Shown here piece by piece: positions 55,030-62,320 of a DNA stretch of 64,000 nt. Below the pieces are notes generated by a model. The model was given only the letters and a program-made list of their open reading frames with translations. It was not told the origin of the DNA and did no database searches. Location of the stretch: contig JAFGLM010000023.1 of the NCBI GenBank assembly GCA_016928055.1, forward strand, positions 1 through 64,000, read 5' to 3'. Position numbers and translations under genes: made by a program. Within the stretch, counting starts at the first letter, position 1. Every line of letters starts with the position of its first letter. Source of the DNA: Gammaproteobacteria bacterium (GTDB lineage: Bacteria > Pseudomonadota > Gammaproteobacteria > HTCC5015).

Positions 55030-55674
55030 TTAACTCAGAAGCAATAAACCCAGTTTCTCAGCTTCTCTGACGCAAGCCGTGCGATTTTTGACTTTGAAGG
55101 TGTCAAATAAAGCCTGCACATGGGTCTTCACGGTATGTTCGCTGACTCCCAGCCAATCAGCGATGATCTTGTTCTGGTGGCCCTGCGCCATCAGATAAAG
55201 TACGTCAAGCTGTCGATCGGTTACCTTGAGCCGCAGATCATTTTCGTCACCCGGACTACGAGCTTTTTCACTGGAAACCAGCCCACGCCACTCTGCCGGT
55301 ACATACAAACGGCCATCCAGTACTTCTTTTACTGCTTTGCGCAATTCGATCAAGGCGCTTGATTTCAGCACATAGCCTTGCGCGTCAGCACGTATCATTT
55401 CCTGTGCCAGTTGAATATTCTCCGAACCGGAAACAACCAACACTGGTTGTCCGAAACCATGGCTGCGAATAATCTTGATCAATGCACGACCATCAATTTC
55501 AGGCAATCCAATGTCAAGCAAGATAAGCGCGATATCTGATTCAGATTCAAGGTAGGCCATAGCCTGTTTGGCATGGCTGGCCGACAAAACGACAGGCTCC
55601 TCAACCAGATCGCCAAGAATCAATCGCAGGCCTTCAACAAAGAGTGGATGGTCTTCGATGATGAGTATCTTCAT
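55030..55674 (-). CDS. NarL/FixJ-family response regulator
   Basis: Start at 55674, supported by GGGGGAG just upstream on the minus strand; the frame extends to 55743 without such a site. The 214-residue protein has a receiver (MKILIIEDHPLFVEGLRL, phospho-Asp in LILLDIGLPEIDG, VVSGSE, LKSSA) and a LuxR-type helix-turn-helix (LTVTDRQLDVLYLMAQGHQNKIIADWLG-type; ADWLGVSEHTVKTHVQALF). It faces the hybrid kinase and probably receives phosphate from it. A perfect 15-bp palindrome 74 bp upstream may be its own operator. Confidence 0.92.
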   Translation of the reverse strand: MKILIIEDHPLFVEGLRLILGDLVEEPVVLSASHAKQAMAYLESESDIALILLDIGLPEIDGRALIKIIRSHGFGQPVLVVSGSENIQLAQEMIRADAQGYVLKSSALIELRKAVKEVLDGRLYVPAEWRGLVSSEKARSPGDENDLRLKVTDRQLDVLYLMAQGHQNKIIADWLGVSEHTVKTHVQALFDTFKVKNRTACVREAEKLGLLLLS

Positions 55675-55972
55675 TAACTCGCTCCCCCAGTTACTGTTCT
55701 GTTTGTTTCCGTTAGCATCGTCTGGCAATAAATTCGTTTTCATGCTCGCACTATATTAGTGCACCAACAAGCAAGGCACCACGCCATTTCATACTTTTTG
55801 TTGATTGCCCGCAACAGTTAATTGCCAGAAGATGTGATGGCGCGTTGATGCGCAAACCCAGGGAGTTCAGGCGTACAGCGTCGGCGACATCTTTTCAGGA
55901 TTTCGATATAAAAATAACAATTCGATTGGGCAGAAAGGATTCATCACCGCCGTCGCTGTGCCCCTGTTGTTG

Positions 55973-56035
55973 CCGCATCGTTCAATGGATCATGCCCACC
56001 CCCCTCGGACTGATCTAAAAACGATGCGGTTTTTT
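55973..56035 (+). terminator. Terminator-like hairpin upstream of argS (long loop)
   Basis: CCGCATCGTT (55973-55982) pairs perfectly with AACGATGCGG (56020-56029) and is followed by TTTTTT. The 37-nt loop is longer than usual. It lies before the argS promoter and after no plus-strand gene, so it would end an unannotated transcript. Confidence 0.5.
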
Positions 56036-56085
56036 GTCTATTAACATATCAGCCAACCAGCCTGCGAAGCCTTTTCGAGGCGTGC

Positions 56086-56091
56086 TACAAT
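56086..56091 (+). promoter_or_regulatory. -10 box of the argS promoter
   Basis: TACAAT in the context GCTACAATCCGCGC is a typical gammaproteobacterial -10 element with a G+C-rich discriminator. Transcription would begin near 56098, leaving about 35 nt to the TTG at 56133. The -35 is weak. Confidence 0.45.
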
Positions 56092-56132
56092 CCGCGCTCC
56101 CGAACCATCAACACGCTCTTGACCTACTAAAC

Positions 56133-57884
56133 TTGAAAATCGAAATCGAAACACTTCTAAAGCAGGCCCTGACACATTTGTGTGCGCAAGGTGTGCTGCC
56201 CATCAATCCCGGATCGAATCCGACAGTAACTCGTAGCAAAGATCCGCAGCACGGTGAATATGCCAGCAACCTGGCCATGACGCTGGCCAAATCCGCCGGC
56301 TTGAATCCACGCGATATGGCAACTGCCATCGTTGAAGCACTACCCGCTTCCGAGGTGATAGATCGTGTTGAAATCGCCGGTCCCGGCTTTATCAATTTCT
56401 TCTTAAATCCGGAGTCAAATACACGCGCTGTTGCGCAGATATTGGAACAGGGGAGTCAATTCGGTCTCAGTGATATCGGTAAAGGCAAAAAAATACTTAT
56501 TGAATTTGTATCGGCGAATCCAACCGGTCCTCTGCATGTCGGACACGGTCGCGGTGCCGCTTACGGCGCAGCACTGGCTGATTTGCTGGCAGCTGCCGGC
56601 TTTGAGGTCGAACGCGAATATTATGTGAATGACGCCGGCCGCCAGATGGATATCCTGGCGGTCAGCGTCTGGCTGCGCTATTTGGAACTTTGCGGCGAAT
56701 CACTGCCATTCCCGGTCAATGGTTATCGCGGCAGCTATGTCAAACAAATCGCCGAAGACTTGTTCAATCAACAACAGCATCAGTTGCGGGAACCCGTACT
56801 GGAAGTTCTGGCTGATCTACCCAAAGACGAGATCGATGGTGGCGATAAGGAAATTTACATTGACGCACTGATTCAACGCGCCCGGAAACTGCTGCAAAAT
56901 CGTTACGACATCGTATTCAATATTGCATTGAATATCATCCTCGATGACATCAAGAACGATCTGGCTGAGTTTGGCGTGCATTATCAGTATTGGTTTTCAG
57001 AGCGCTCACTGGAAAAGAAATCGTTAGCCTGTCTGGAAAAATTACAGCAGGCCGGATATCTGTATGAGAAAGACGGTGCCCTGTGGTTTCGCAGTTCTGA
57101 TTTCGGGGATGAAAAAGACCGCGTTGTGCAACGCGATAACGGCCAGCCAACCTATTTTACGTCCGATATCGCCTATCATCTGGAAAAAATTGAACGCGGC
57201 TATGATCGTCTGATCGATATCTGGGGAGCTGATCATCACGGCTATATCCCACGCGTCAACGCGGCCATGCAGGCCATGGGTCTGGATGCAGGCAAACTGG
57301 ATATATTGCTGGTGCAGTTTGCAATACTCTATCGCGGCAAGGAAAAAGTTTCCATGTCGACGCGCTCGGGTGAGTTTGTAACGCTGCGTGAACTGCGCCA
57401 TGAAGTCGGCAATGATGCCGCGCGATTTTTTTATATTATGCGTCGTAGCGAACAGCACATGGACTTTGACCTGGAACTGGCAAAATCACAATCGAATGAC
57501 AACCCTGTTTACTATGTACAGTATGCGCATGCGCGTATTTGCAGCGTATTTCGACAACTAAAGGAAAAGAATTTTGTGTATTTGCAAGCACAAGGACTTA
57601 AGCATCTGGATCGCCTGACTGAAACACATGAAACCGCGTTAATTAAAACGCTCGGGCGTTTTCCGGAAGTGATTGAAAACTCAGCTCTAACGGCTGAGCC
57701 GCACCAGCTGACTTACTATCTGCGCGAACTGGCGAATGCTTTTCACAGTTACTACAATGCTCATCAATTTCTGGTTGATGATGCGGATTTACGCAATGCG
57801 CGTCTGGCGCTGGTTGAGGCTTGCGGTTACGTATTACGCAATGCTTTATCAATTATCGGCGTCTCGGCACCTGAGAGTATGTAA
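56133..57884 (+). CDS. argS: Arginyl-tRNA synthetase
   Basis: The start is placed at TTG 56133, which matches the N-terminus of related enzymes ([15 protein letters not shown] versus the Pseudomonas KDTIRQLIQQAL type). A TTG at 56034 in the same frame lies in the U-run of a hairpin and before the -10 box, so it is rejected. The 583-residue class I synthetase has the tRNA D-loop-binding N-terminal domain, the HIGH-type motif [15 protein letters not shown], the KMSKS-like VSMSTRSG and the DALR anticodon domain at the end. It is followed by a SPOR gene 12 bp away, a common pairing. Confidence 0.95.
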   Translation: MKIEIETLLKQALTHLCAQGVLPINPGSNPTVTRSKDPQHGEYASNLAMTLAKSAGLNPRDMATAIVEALPASEVIDRVEIAGPGFINFFLNPESNTRAVAQILEQGSQFGLSDIGKGKKILIEFVSANPTGPLHVGHGRGAAYGAALADLLAAAGFEVEREYYVNDAGRQMDILAVSVWLRYLELCGESLPFPVNGYRGSYVKQIAEDLFNQQQHQLREPVLEVLADLPKDEIDGGDKEIYIDALIQRARKLLQNRYDIVFNIALNIILDDIKNDLAEFGVHYQYWFSERSLEKKSLACLEKLQQAGYLYEKDGALWFRSSDFGDEKDRVVQRDNGQPTYFTSDIAYHLEKIERGYDRLIDIWGADHHGYIPRVNAAMQAMGLDAGKLDILLVQFAILYRGKEKVSMSTRSGEFVTLRELRHEVGNDAARFFYIMRRSEQHMDFDLELAKSQSNDNPVYYVQYAHARICSVFRQLKEKNFVYLQAQGLKHLDRLTETHETALIKTLGRFPEVIENSALTAEPHQLTYYLRELANAFHSYYNAHQFLVDDADLRNARLALVEACGYVLRNALSIIGVSAPESM

Positions 57885-57896
57885 GAGGACAAGCGA

Positions 57897-58421
57897 ATGA
57901 GTTCATCAAATTCCTATCCCGGCTGGGCCTATTTATTGGCAGGCGTAGCAATGGGTTTGTTTGTCGCTTTCCTGGTTTATTTGAAGAATCTGCCGGAGCA
58001 GAATAGACGCCTGACGGATAAGCAAAAACAGGAACAGCATTCTGCACCCACTTTTGATTTTTACACTATTCTGCCAGAACTCGAAGTTGTTGTACCGGAA
58101 CTGGAAGTATTAAAAGGCAAACAAGACAAGTCCGCACAGCCAGCAACAAATGAGAAAAGGACAGATAGCGCTGAACTCACGGGCAACGAAGCGTTTGTGT
58201 TACAGATCGGTTCATTTAAAGAAAATCAGCAAGCCGATAAACTAAAGGCATCGCTGGCGTTAATTGGTCTGGAAGCACATATCCAAAAAGTCAGGGTGGA
58301 TAACAACACCTGGCACCGAGTTCGGCTTGGTCCATTCGATAATCGAAAAACCCTTAATGCAATCAGGCAACGCTTAAAGGAAAATGACTTGCCGGCGATT
58401 ACCTTAAAAGTCAGCGGTTAA
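57897..58421 (+). CDS. SPOR-domain membrane protein (FtsN-like)
   Basis: A 174-residue protein with one N-terminal membrane helix (YLLAGVAMGLFVAFLVYL), a variable linker and a C-terminal SPOR domain (FVLQIGSFKENQQADKLKASL, WHRVRLGPFDN). SPOR domains bind denuded septal peptidoglycan, so a cell-division role is expected. Its place right after argS matches the ftsN-like genes of Pseudomonas and relatives. Confidence 0.93.
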   Translation: MSSSNSYPGWAYLLAGVAMGLFVAFLVYLKNLPEQNRRLTDKQKQEQHSAPTFDFYTILPELEVVVPELEVLKGKQDKSAQPATNEKRTDSAELTGNEAFVLQIGSFKENQQADKLKASLALIGLEAHIQKVRVDNNTWHRVRLGPFDNRKTLNAIRQRLKENDLPAITLKVSG

Positions 58422-58451
58422 CCGGCTATTTCCCTCTGCGGGTAGACCAAA

Positions 58452-59513
58452 ATGCAATCAACCAGCCCATCCATTCGATCCCAGTCCATACTGCTGAATG
58501 TGGCCGCCTTTGTGATCATTATCGCCGGTATGCGCGCCGCGGAAGCGATTCTGGTGCCGTTCCTGTTATCTGCTTTTATAGCGATCATCGCTGCGCCCCC
58601 GATGTTCTGGTTACAGCGGCATAAAATCCCAGCTGCGTTAGCCATTTTGATTATCATCGGCGTTATTTTCAGCCTGATGGTACTGCTGGCTACTTTTATC
58701 GGCACATCGGTGAACGATTTCAGTTCCGCTTTACCCGATTACGAAGTTCGCATTCAAAGTAAAACTGCCGGCCTGATTGACTGGTTAAATGGTCTTGGCT
58801 TGAGTATTTCGAAACAGGAAATACTGCAATACTTTGATCCGGGCCAGGCCATGCAACTGGCTTCCAAAATCTTCAGAGGCCTGGGTAGCGTCCTTTCCAA
58901 TACTTTGCTCATTATACTGACCGTCATTTTTATCCTGGCCGAAGCTTCCAGCTTCCCGCTTAAACTGCAGACTATCCTGGGCGAAAATAACTCACTTGGT
59001 GGCTTCCAGGCATTTCTCGACAATATGCAAACTTATGTCGGCATCAAAACACTCACCAGCCTCGCTACCGGCCTGATAGTCAGCATTTTTCTGGCGATTA
59101 TAGGCGTGGATTACTGGTTGCTATGGGGATTACTGGCTTTTCTGTTGAATTTTATTCCGACCATTGGTTCGATTATTGCGGCAATCCCTGCTGTATTGCT
59201 GGCATTGGTTCAATTAGGTCCGGGGGCAGCTGCGCTGACTGCAGCTGTTTATATTTTGATCAATACGATTATCGGTAACTTCGTTGAACCACGCTTTATG
59301 GGCAAGGGATTAGGCTTATCAACGCTGGTGGTTTTTTTATCCCTGTTATTCTGGGGTTGGGTATTGGGGCCGGTCGGCATGCTGCTGTCCGTACCGCTCA
59401 CCATGACCGCAAAAATTGCCTTAGATAGCTACGATGACACTCGTTGGTTGGCAATATTATTGGGACCGGAAAGTGCGATTCGAACTGAAACAAGCTCACA
59501 GGAAGAAACTTAG
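58452..59513 (+). CDS. AI-2E family transporter (PerM/TqsA-like)
   Basis: A 353-residue polytopic membrane protein with about eight helices. The N-terminal AFVIIIAGMRAAEAILVPF, the LLWGLLAFLLNFIPTIGSII motif and the C-terminal EPRFMGKGLGLSTLVVFLSL segment are diagnostic of the AI-2E/UPF0118 family. Members export autoinducer-2 or act as Na+/H+ antiporters; the substrate here is unknown. It is convergent with the MBL hydrolase. Confidence 0.92.
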   Translation: MQSTSPSIRSQSILLNVAAFVIIIAGMRAAEAILVPFLLSAFIAIIAAPPMFWLQRHKIPAALAILIIIGVIFSLMVLLATFIGTSVNDFSSALPDYEVRIQSKTAGLIDWLNGLGLSISKQEILQYFDPGQAMQLASKIFRGLGSVLSNTLLIILTVIFILAEASSFPLKLQTILGENNSLGGFQAFLDNMQTYVGIKTLTSLATGLIVSIFLAIIGVDYWLLWGLLAFLLNFIPTIGSIIAAIPAVLLALVQLGPGAAALTAAVYILINTIIGNFVEPRFMGKGLGLSTLVVFLSLLFWGWVLGPVGMLLSVPLTMTAKIALDSYDDTRWLAILLGPESAIRTETSSQEET

Positions 59514-59523
59514 AGCAACGGGC

Positions 59524-60474
59524 TCAAGCAAGTTTTTCTAGCCACATATCCAGACCCTGGGCATTCAAATCAATATCCATTTCCAGTAATTCGCGGGCAC
59601 GACTGGCGGTACATCGACTTCCGCGTGCCGCCAGACGCTCCAGGGTGTACTGCATTAATTGCTCACGTAACTGATCCACCCGATCACTCGCTTTCGTTCT
59701 CTGTGTACCAATTTGCATATACTGATTCAAATCAAAGCGTAATTGATCTGCCAGCCGTTCAATATCATCGACATAACCAAAATGCGTTAAGTACATGCGC
59801 TCAGGTTCAAACGCAAGTAAGTGATCCAGCGTCTGTAACCATGTTTTCGGATCAAATTGAACAGGGGTACTGGTCGGCATGATAAACGGGCCATCGGATC
59901 CATCCAGTTCAGGATAGGCAAGACCAAAGCTATCGCCGGTGAACATGCCATGACTGGCAGAATCAAAAATGCAAAAGTGATGCTTGGCGTGACCTGGGCT
60001 ATGAATAAATTTCAGTTTGCGACTACCCAGTGGTAATTCAAACTCATCCACCGCCGCGATAGCACGATTTGCCGGTACCGGCCGCAGATCGCCAAACAAA
60101 CGTTGAAATTCAATATCGCCATAAACTGAAACCGCACTGGCGTGCAGCTTGCCCGGGTCAATCATGTGTCGCAATCCGCGTGGATGCACAATGAGTTGAG
60201 CCGTCGGTAAACGTTCAATCAATCCCCCTGCACCACCGGCATGATCAAGATGCACATGCGTTGGAATAACATAACGCACCTGCTCTGGGGCAACCTTAAG
60301 CGCCTTCAACGCCGCCAGTAATATCGGCACACTGTGATAGGTGCCGCAATCAATAAACGCCGCTTCACCTTCGTCCAGCAGCAAGTAGGATGCCGCCATT
60401 CCCCGTCGATGAATCATGCAATCGATTTCGGTGATGCCCGATCCGATATCGCGATAATGTAATTCAGCAAGCAA
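59524..60474 (-). CDS. MBL-fold metallo-hydrolase
   Basis: A 316-residue protein of the metallo-beta-lactamase fold. Metal ligands are visible: HVHLDHAGG (H-x-H-x-D-H), the next His in HSPGHAKHH, and Asp in FTGDSFG. It shares the glyoxalase-II-like core but its substrate is unknown. The gene overlaps thpR by 11 bp and ends a metX-thpR-MBL operon. Confidence 0.9.
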   Translation of the reverse strand: MLAELHYRDIGSGITEIDCMIHRRGMAASYLLLDEGEAAFIDCGTYHSVPILLAALKALKVAPEQVRYVIPTHVHLDHAGGAGGLIERLPTAQLIVHPRGLRHMIDPGKLHASAVSVYGDIEFQRLFGDLRPVPANRAIAAVDEFELPLGSRKLKFIHSPGHAKHHFCIFDSASHGMFTGDSFGLAYPELDGSDGPFIMPTSTPVQFDPKTWLQTLDHLLAFEPERMYLTHFGYVDDIERLADQLRFDLNQYMQIGTQRTKASDRVDQLREQLMQYTLERLAARGSRCTASRARELLEMDIDLNAQGLDMWLEKLA

Positions 60475-61006
60475 ATTTGTACTCCTTCAATATCCGGTAG
60501 CAAACACCTGTTTGCTGCAGTAATGATTGTGCAAGCACAAACCCGATGATATTCCAACTTACAGGCTTAAAGTCGGGCAGTGTCGCAAGCGGTCTGGCTT
60601 TACGCATCAGAGTGACATGCGGCTTGAAGGGTCTGGTTTCGGATTTATAACCGCAATGGCGCAAAGTTTTATTCAAATTCTTCACCAAAGCAAGCAATGC
60701 CGCTGGCGTGTGATCGCTGCCCAACCATAGCACCCGGGTACGCGCGAAATATCCCAGACGATCCAACGCTAACGCAAATGGCTCTGAAATAACATCCTCT
60801 GCCGCCCGGGTAAATACCTGCAACTGCATCTGATCAATCTCACCGATAAAACATAATGTGAGATGCAAATTTTCCGCCCCAATCAGGCGACCCTGATTAT
60901 CAGGTAGTTGTTTGCTGATTTTGAACAAGCGCGAACGTGTCGCAACATTCGGCCATAACGCGAAGAACACTCTTGCATTCTTAGTGGTGGCAGTTTTTTC
61001 CGGCAC
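60464..61006 (-). CDS. thpR: RNA 2',3'-cyclic phosphodiesterase (LigT/ThpR)
   Basis: A 180-residue 2H phosphoesterase with both H-x-T motifs, HLTLCFIG near residue 45 and HVTLMRKA near residue 130. It opens 2',3'-cyclic phosphates to 2'-phosphates and can ligate tRNA halves in vitro. It lies 12 bp after metX and overlaps the next gene by 11 bp. Confidence 0.92.
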   Translation of the reverse strand: MPEKTATTKNARVFFALWPNVATRSRLFKISKQLPDNQGRLIGAENLHLTLCFIGEIDQMQLQVFTRAAEDVISEPFALALDRLGYFARTRVLWLGSDHTPAALLALVKNLNKTLRHCGYKSETRPFKPHVTLMRKARPLATLPDFKPVSWNIIGFVLAQSLLQQTGVCYRILKEYKFAC

Positions 61007-61018
61007 CGTTGCTACAGC

Positions 61019-62221
61019 TCAGTTGGCGTAAGGATCGCGACTACTGGATTCCAGCGCGATACTGGTTTTTTGAAAAAATCCTTCGACTACCGGAGAAAAA
61101 TGTTCCTTGTCGATCAGAAAGGAGTCGTGGCCATTAATCGAATTCAGATAATGAAAATCAACTGCTCGCCCGGCTTTTTTCAAACCCTCAGCGATTTCAA
61201 TTTGTTGCTCAATTGGAAAGAGAATGTCGGTTTCTACGCCAATAATCAAAGATCGTTTGGCAAGAATTCTGGCCAGCCCCGCGTTAACGGTACCGCCGTG
61301 CTCAGCCACATCAAATAAATCCATGGCCCGCGACAAATACAAATAGCTGTTGGCATCAAACACTTCAGCAAATTTTCGCGCGTTGTAATCAAGGTAAGAT
61401 TCAATTTCAAACTCAATACCGAACGCCGTCTCCTGCTTGCGCTCGGTCGGTACCTTGGCGCGATTAAATCGCTGCAACCATTCTTCTGATGCACGATACG
61501 ACAGCAAGCCCAGCTTGCGTGCGGTCAACATACCCTGCACAGGTTCGGCTTCCTGCTTATAAAACCCGCTCTGCCAGATCGGATCATTACGAACGATTTC
61601 ACGTTGCAAAGATCGGATTGCAATTGTAAAAGGCAGCGCGCGTGTCGCTGATGAAATTGAAACTAAATAATCGAGTTCATCAGGATACTGCAGGGCATAA
61701 GCCAACGCCGTCATTCCACCCATTGAGGCACCCACGACGGCATGTAAATGATCTATACCCAGTTCGTGCAAGGCGTGGTGCCCGGCTTTGGCGATATCTT
61801 CGATGGTCAGTTCGGGAAAATCCAGGCCATAGGGTTTACCGGTCTCAGTATTGATTGAAGAGGGTCCGGTGGAACCAAAGCAACCACCAAGCGAATTCAC
61901 GCAAACGACGAAAAATCGATTGGTATCAATCGGCTTGCCGGGACCGATCATATATTCCCACCAGCCGGGAGTCGGGTCCTCGACAGAAGAACAGGCGTGC
62001 GCACCAGGTGATAAACCGGTAAAAATCAGTACCGCGTTGTCCTGGTTCAGGCTGAGCTCGCCCCAGGATTCATAAGCAATCTGCACGTTACGCAAATGCC
62101 CGCCGCGACGCAAAACAAATTCGGTTGAACCGTAGTCACCAAACAAACTTACCAGTTTGGTGGCCGGCGGAATAATGCGCTTGCGTTGCAACACTTGGTC
62201 AGGTTTTCTTGATTTTTGCAT
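61019..62221 (-). CDS. MetX-family O-acyltransferase (homoserine or serine O-acyltransferase)
   Basis: A 400-residue alpha/beta-hydrolase with nucleophile Ser166 (VVGASMGGMTAL), Asp in GVETDILFP and His in INGHDSFL. MetX enzymes acylate homoserine for methionine synthesis. Several blocks (PGWWEYMIGPGKPIDTNRFF, CVNSLGGCFGSTGPSS, ALPFTIAIRSLQRE, ESYLDYNARKF) remind me strongly of the Xanthomonas/Stenotrophomonas subgroup reported to be L-serine O-succinyltransferases feeding cysteine synthesis. The acceptor is thus not settled by sequence. First gene of the metX-thpR-MBL operon. Confidence 0.88.
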   Translation of the reverse strand: MQKSRKPDQVLQRKRIIPPATKLVSLFGDYGSTEFVLRRGGHLRNVQIAYESWGELSLNQDNAVLIFTGLSPGAHACSSVEDPTPGWWEYMIGPGKPIDTNRFFVVCVNSLGGCFGSTGPSSINTETGKPYGLDFPELTIEDIAKAGHHALHELGIDHLHAVVGASMGGMTALAYALQYPDELDYLVSISSATRALPFTIAIRSLQREIVRNDPIWQSGFYKQEAEPVQGMLTARKLGLLSYRASEEWLQRFNRAKVPTERKQETAFGIEFEIESYLDYNARKFAEVFDANSYLYLSRAMDLFDVAEHGGTVNAGLARILAKRSLIIGVETDILFPIEQQIEIAEGLKKAGRAVDFHYLNSINGHDSFLIDKEHFSPVVEGFFQKTSIALESSSRDPYAN

Positions 62222-62249
62222 CTTATCTAAATCTGAAATATTGGCTGGT

Positions 62250-62279
62250 AGTATCGCAGAGGCTGTAAAAACCTGGCAA
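62250..62279 (-). promoter_or_regulatory. Sigma-70-type promoter of the metX-family gene
   Basis: On the minus strand TTGCCA (62279-62274) and GATACT (62255-62250) are separated by 18 nt. The start would be near 62243, about 22 nt before the ATG. Confidence 0.5.
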
Positions 62280-62320
62280 TCTGCATTTATCCTGAAATAT
62301 ACGCGATTTTTTAGGGTCGG

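Larger units (their letters stand above)
55675..56132 (+). other. Gap between the NarL-type regulator and argS: palindrome and candidate small transcript
   Basis: I see no confident gene. GCACTATATTAGTGC (55748-55762) is a perfect palindrome upstream of the regulator gene. A plus-strand frame 55848-56018 (56 codons, product rich in cysteine near its end) has no ribosome site. It ends inside the terminator-like hairpin at 55973-56035, so an untranslated RNA or leader is more likely than a protein. Confidence 0.4.

Noticed and set aside
55848-56018. A 56-codon frame with CPCCC near its end
   Set aside because: There is no ribosome site and no recognised family, and the frame runs into a terminator-like stem.
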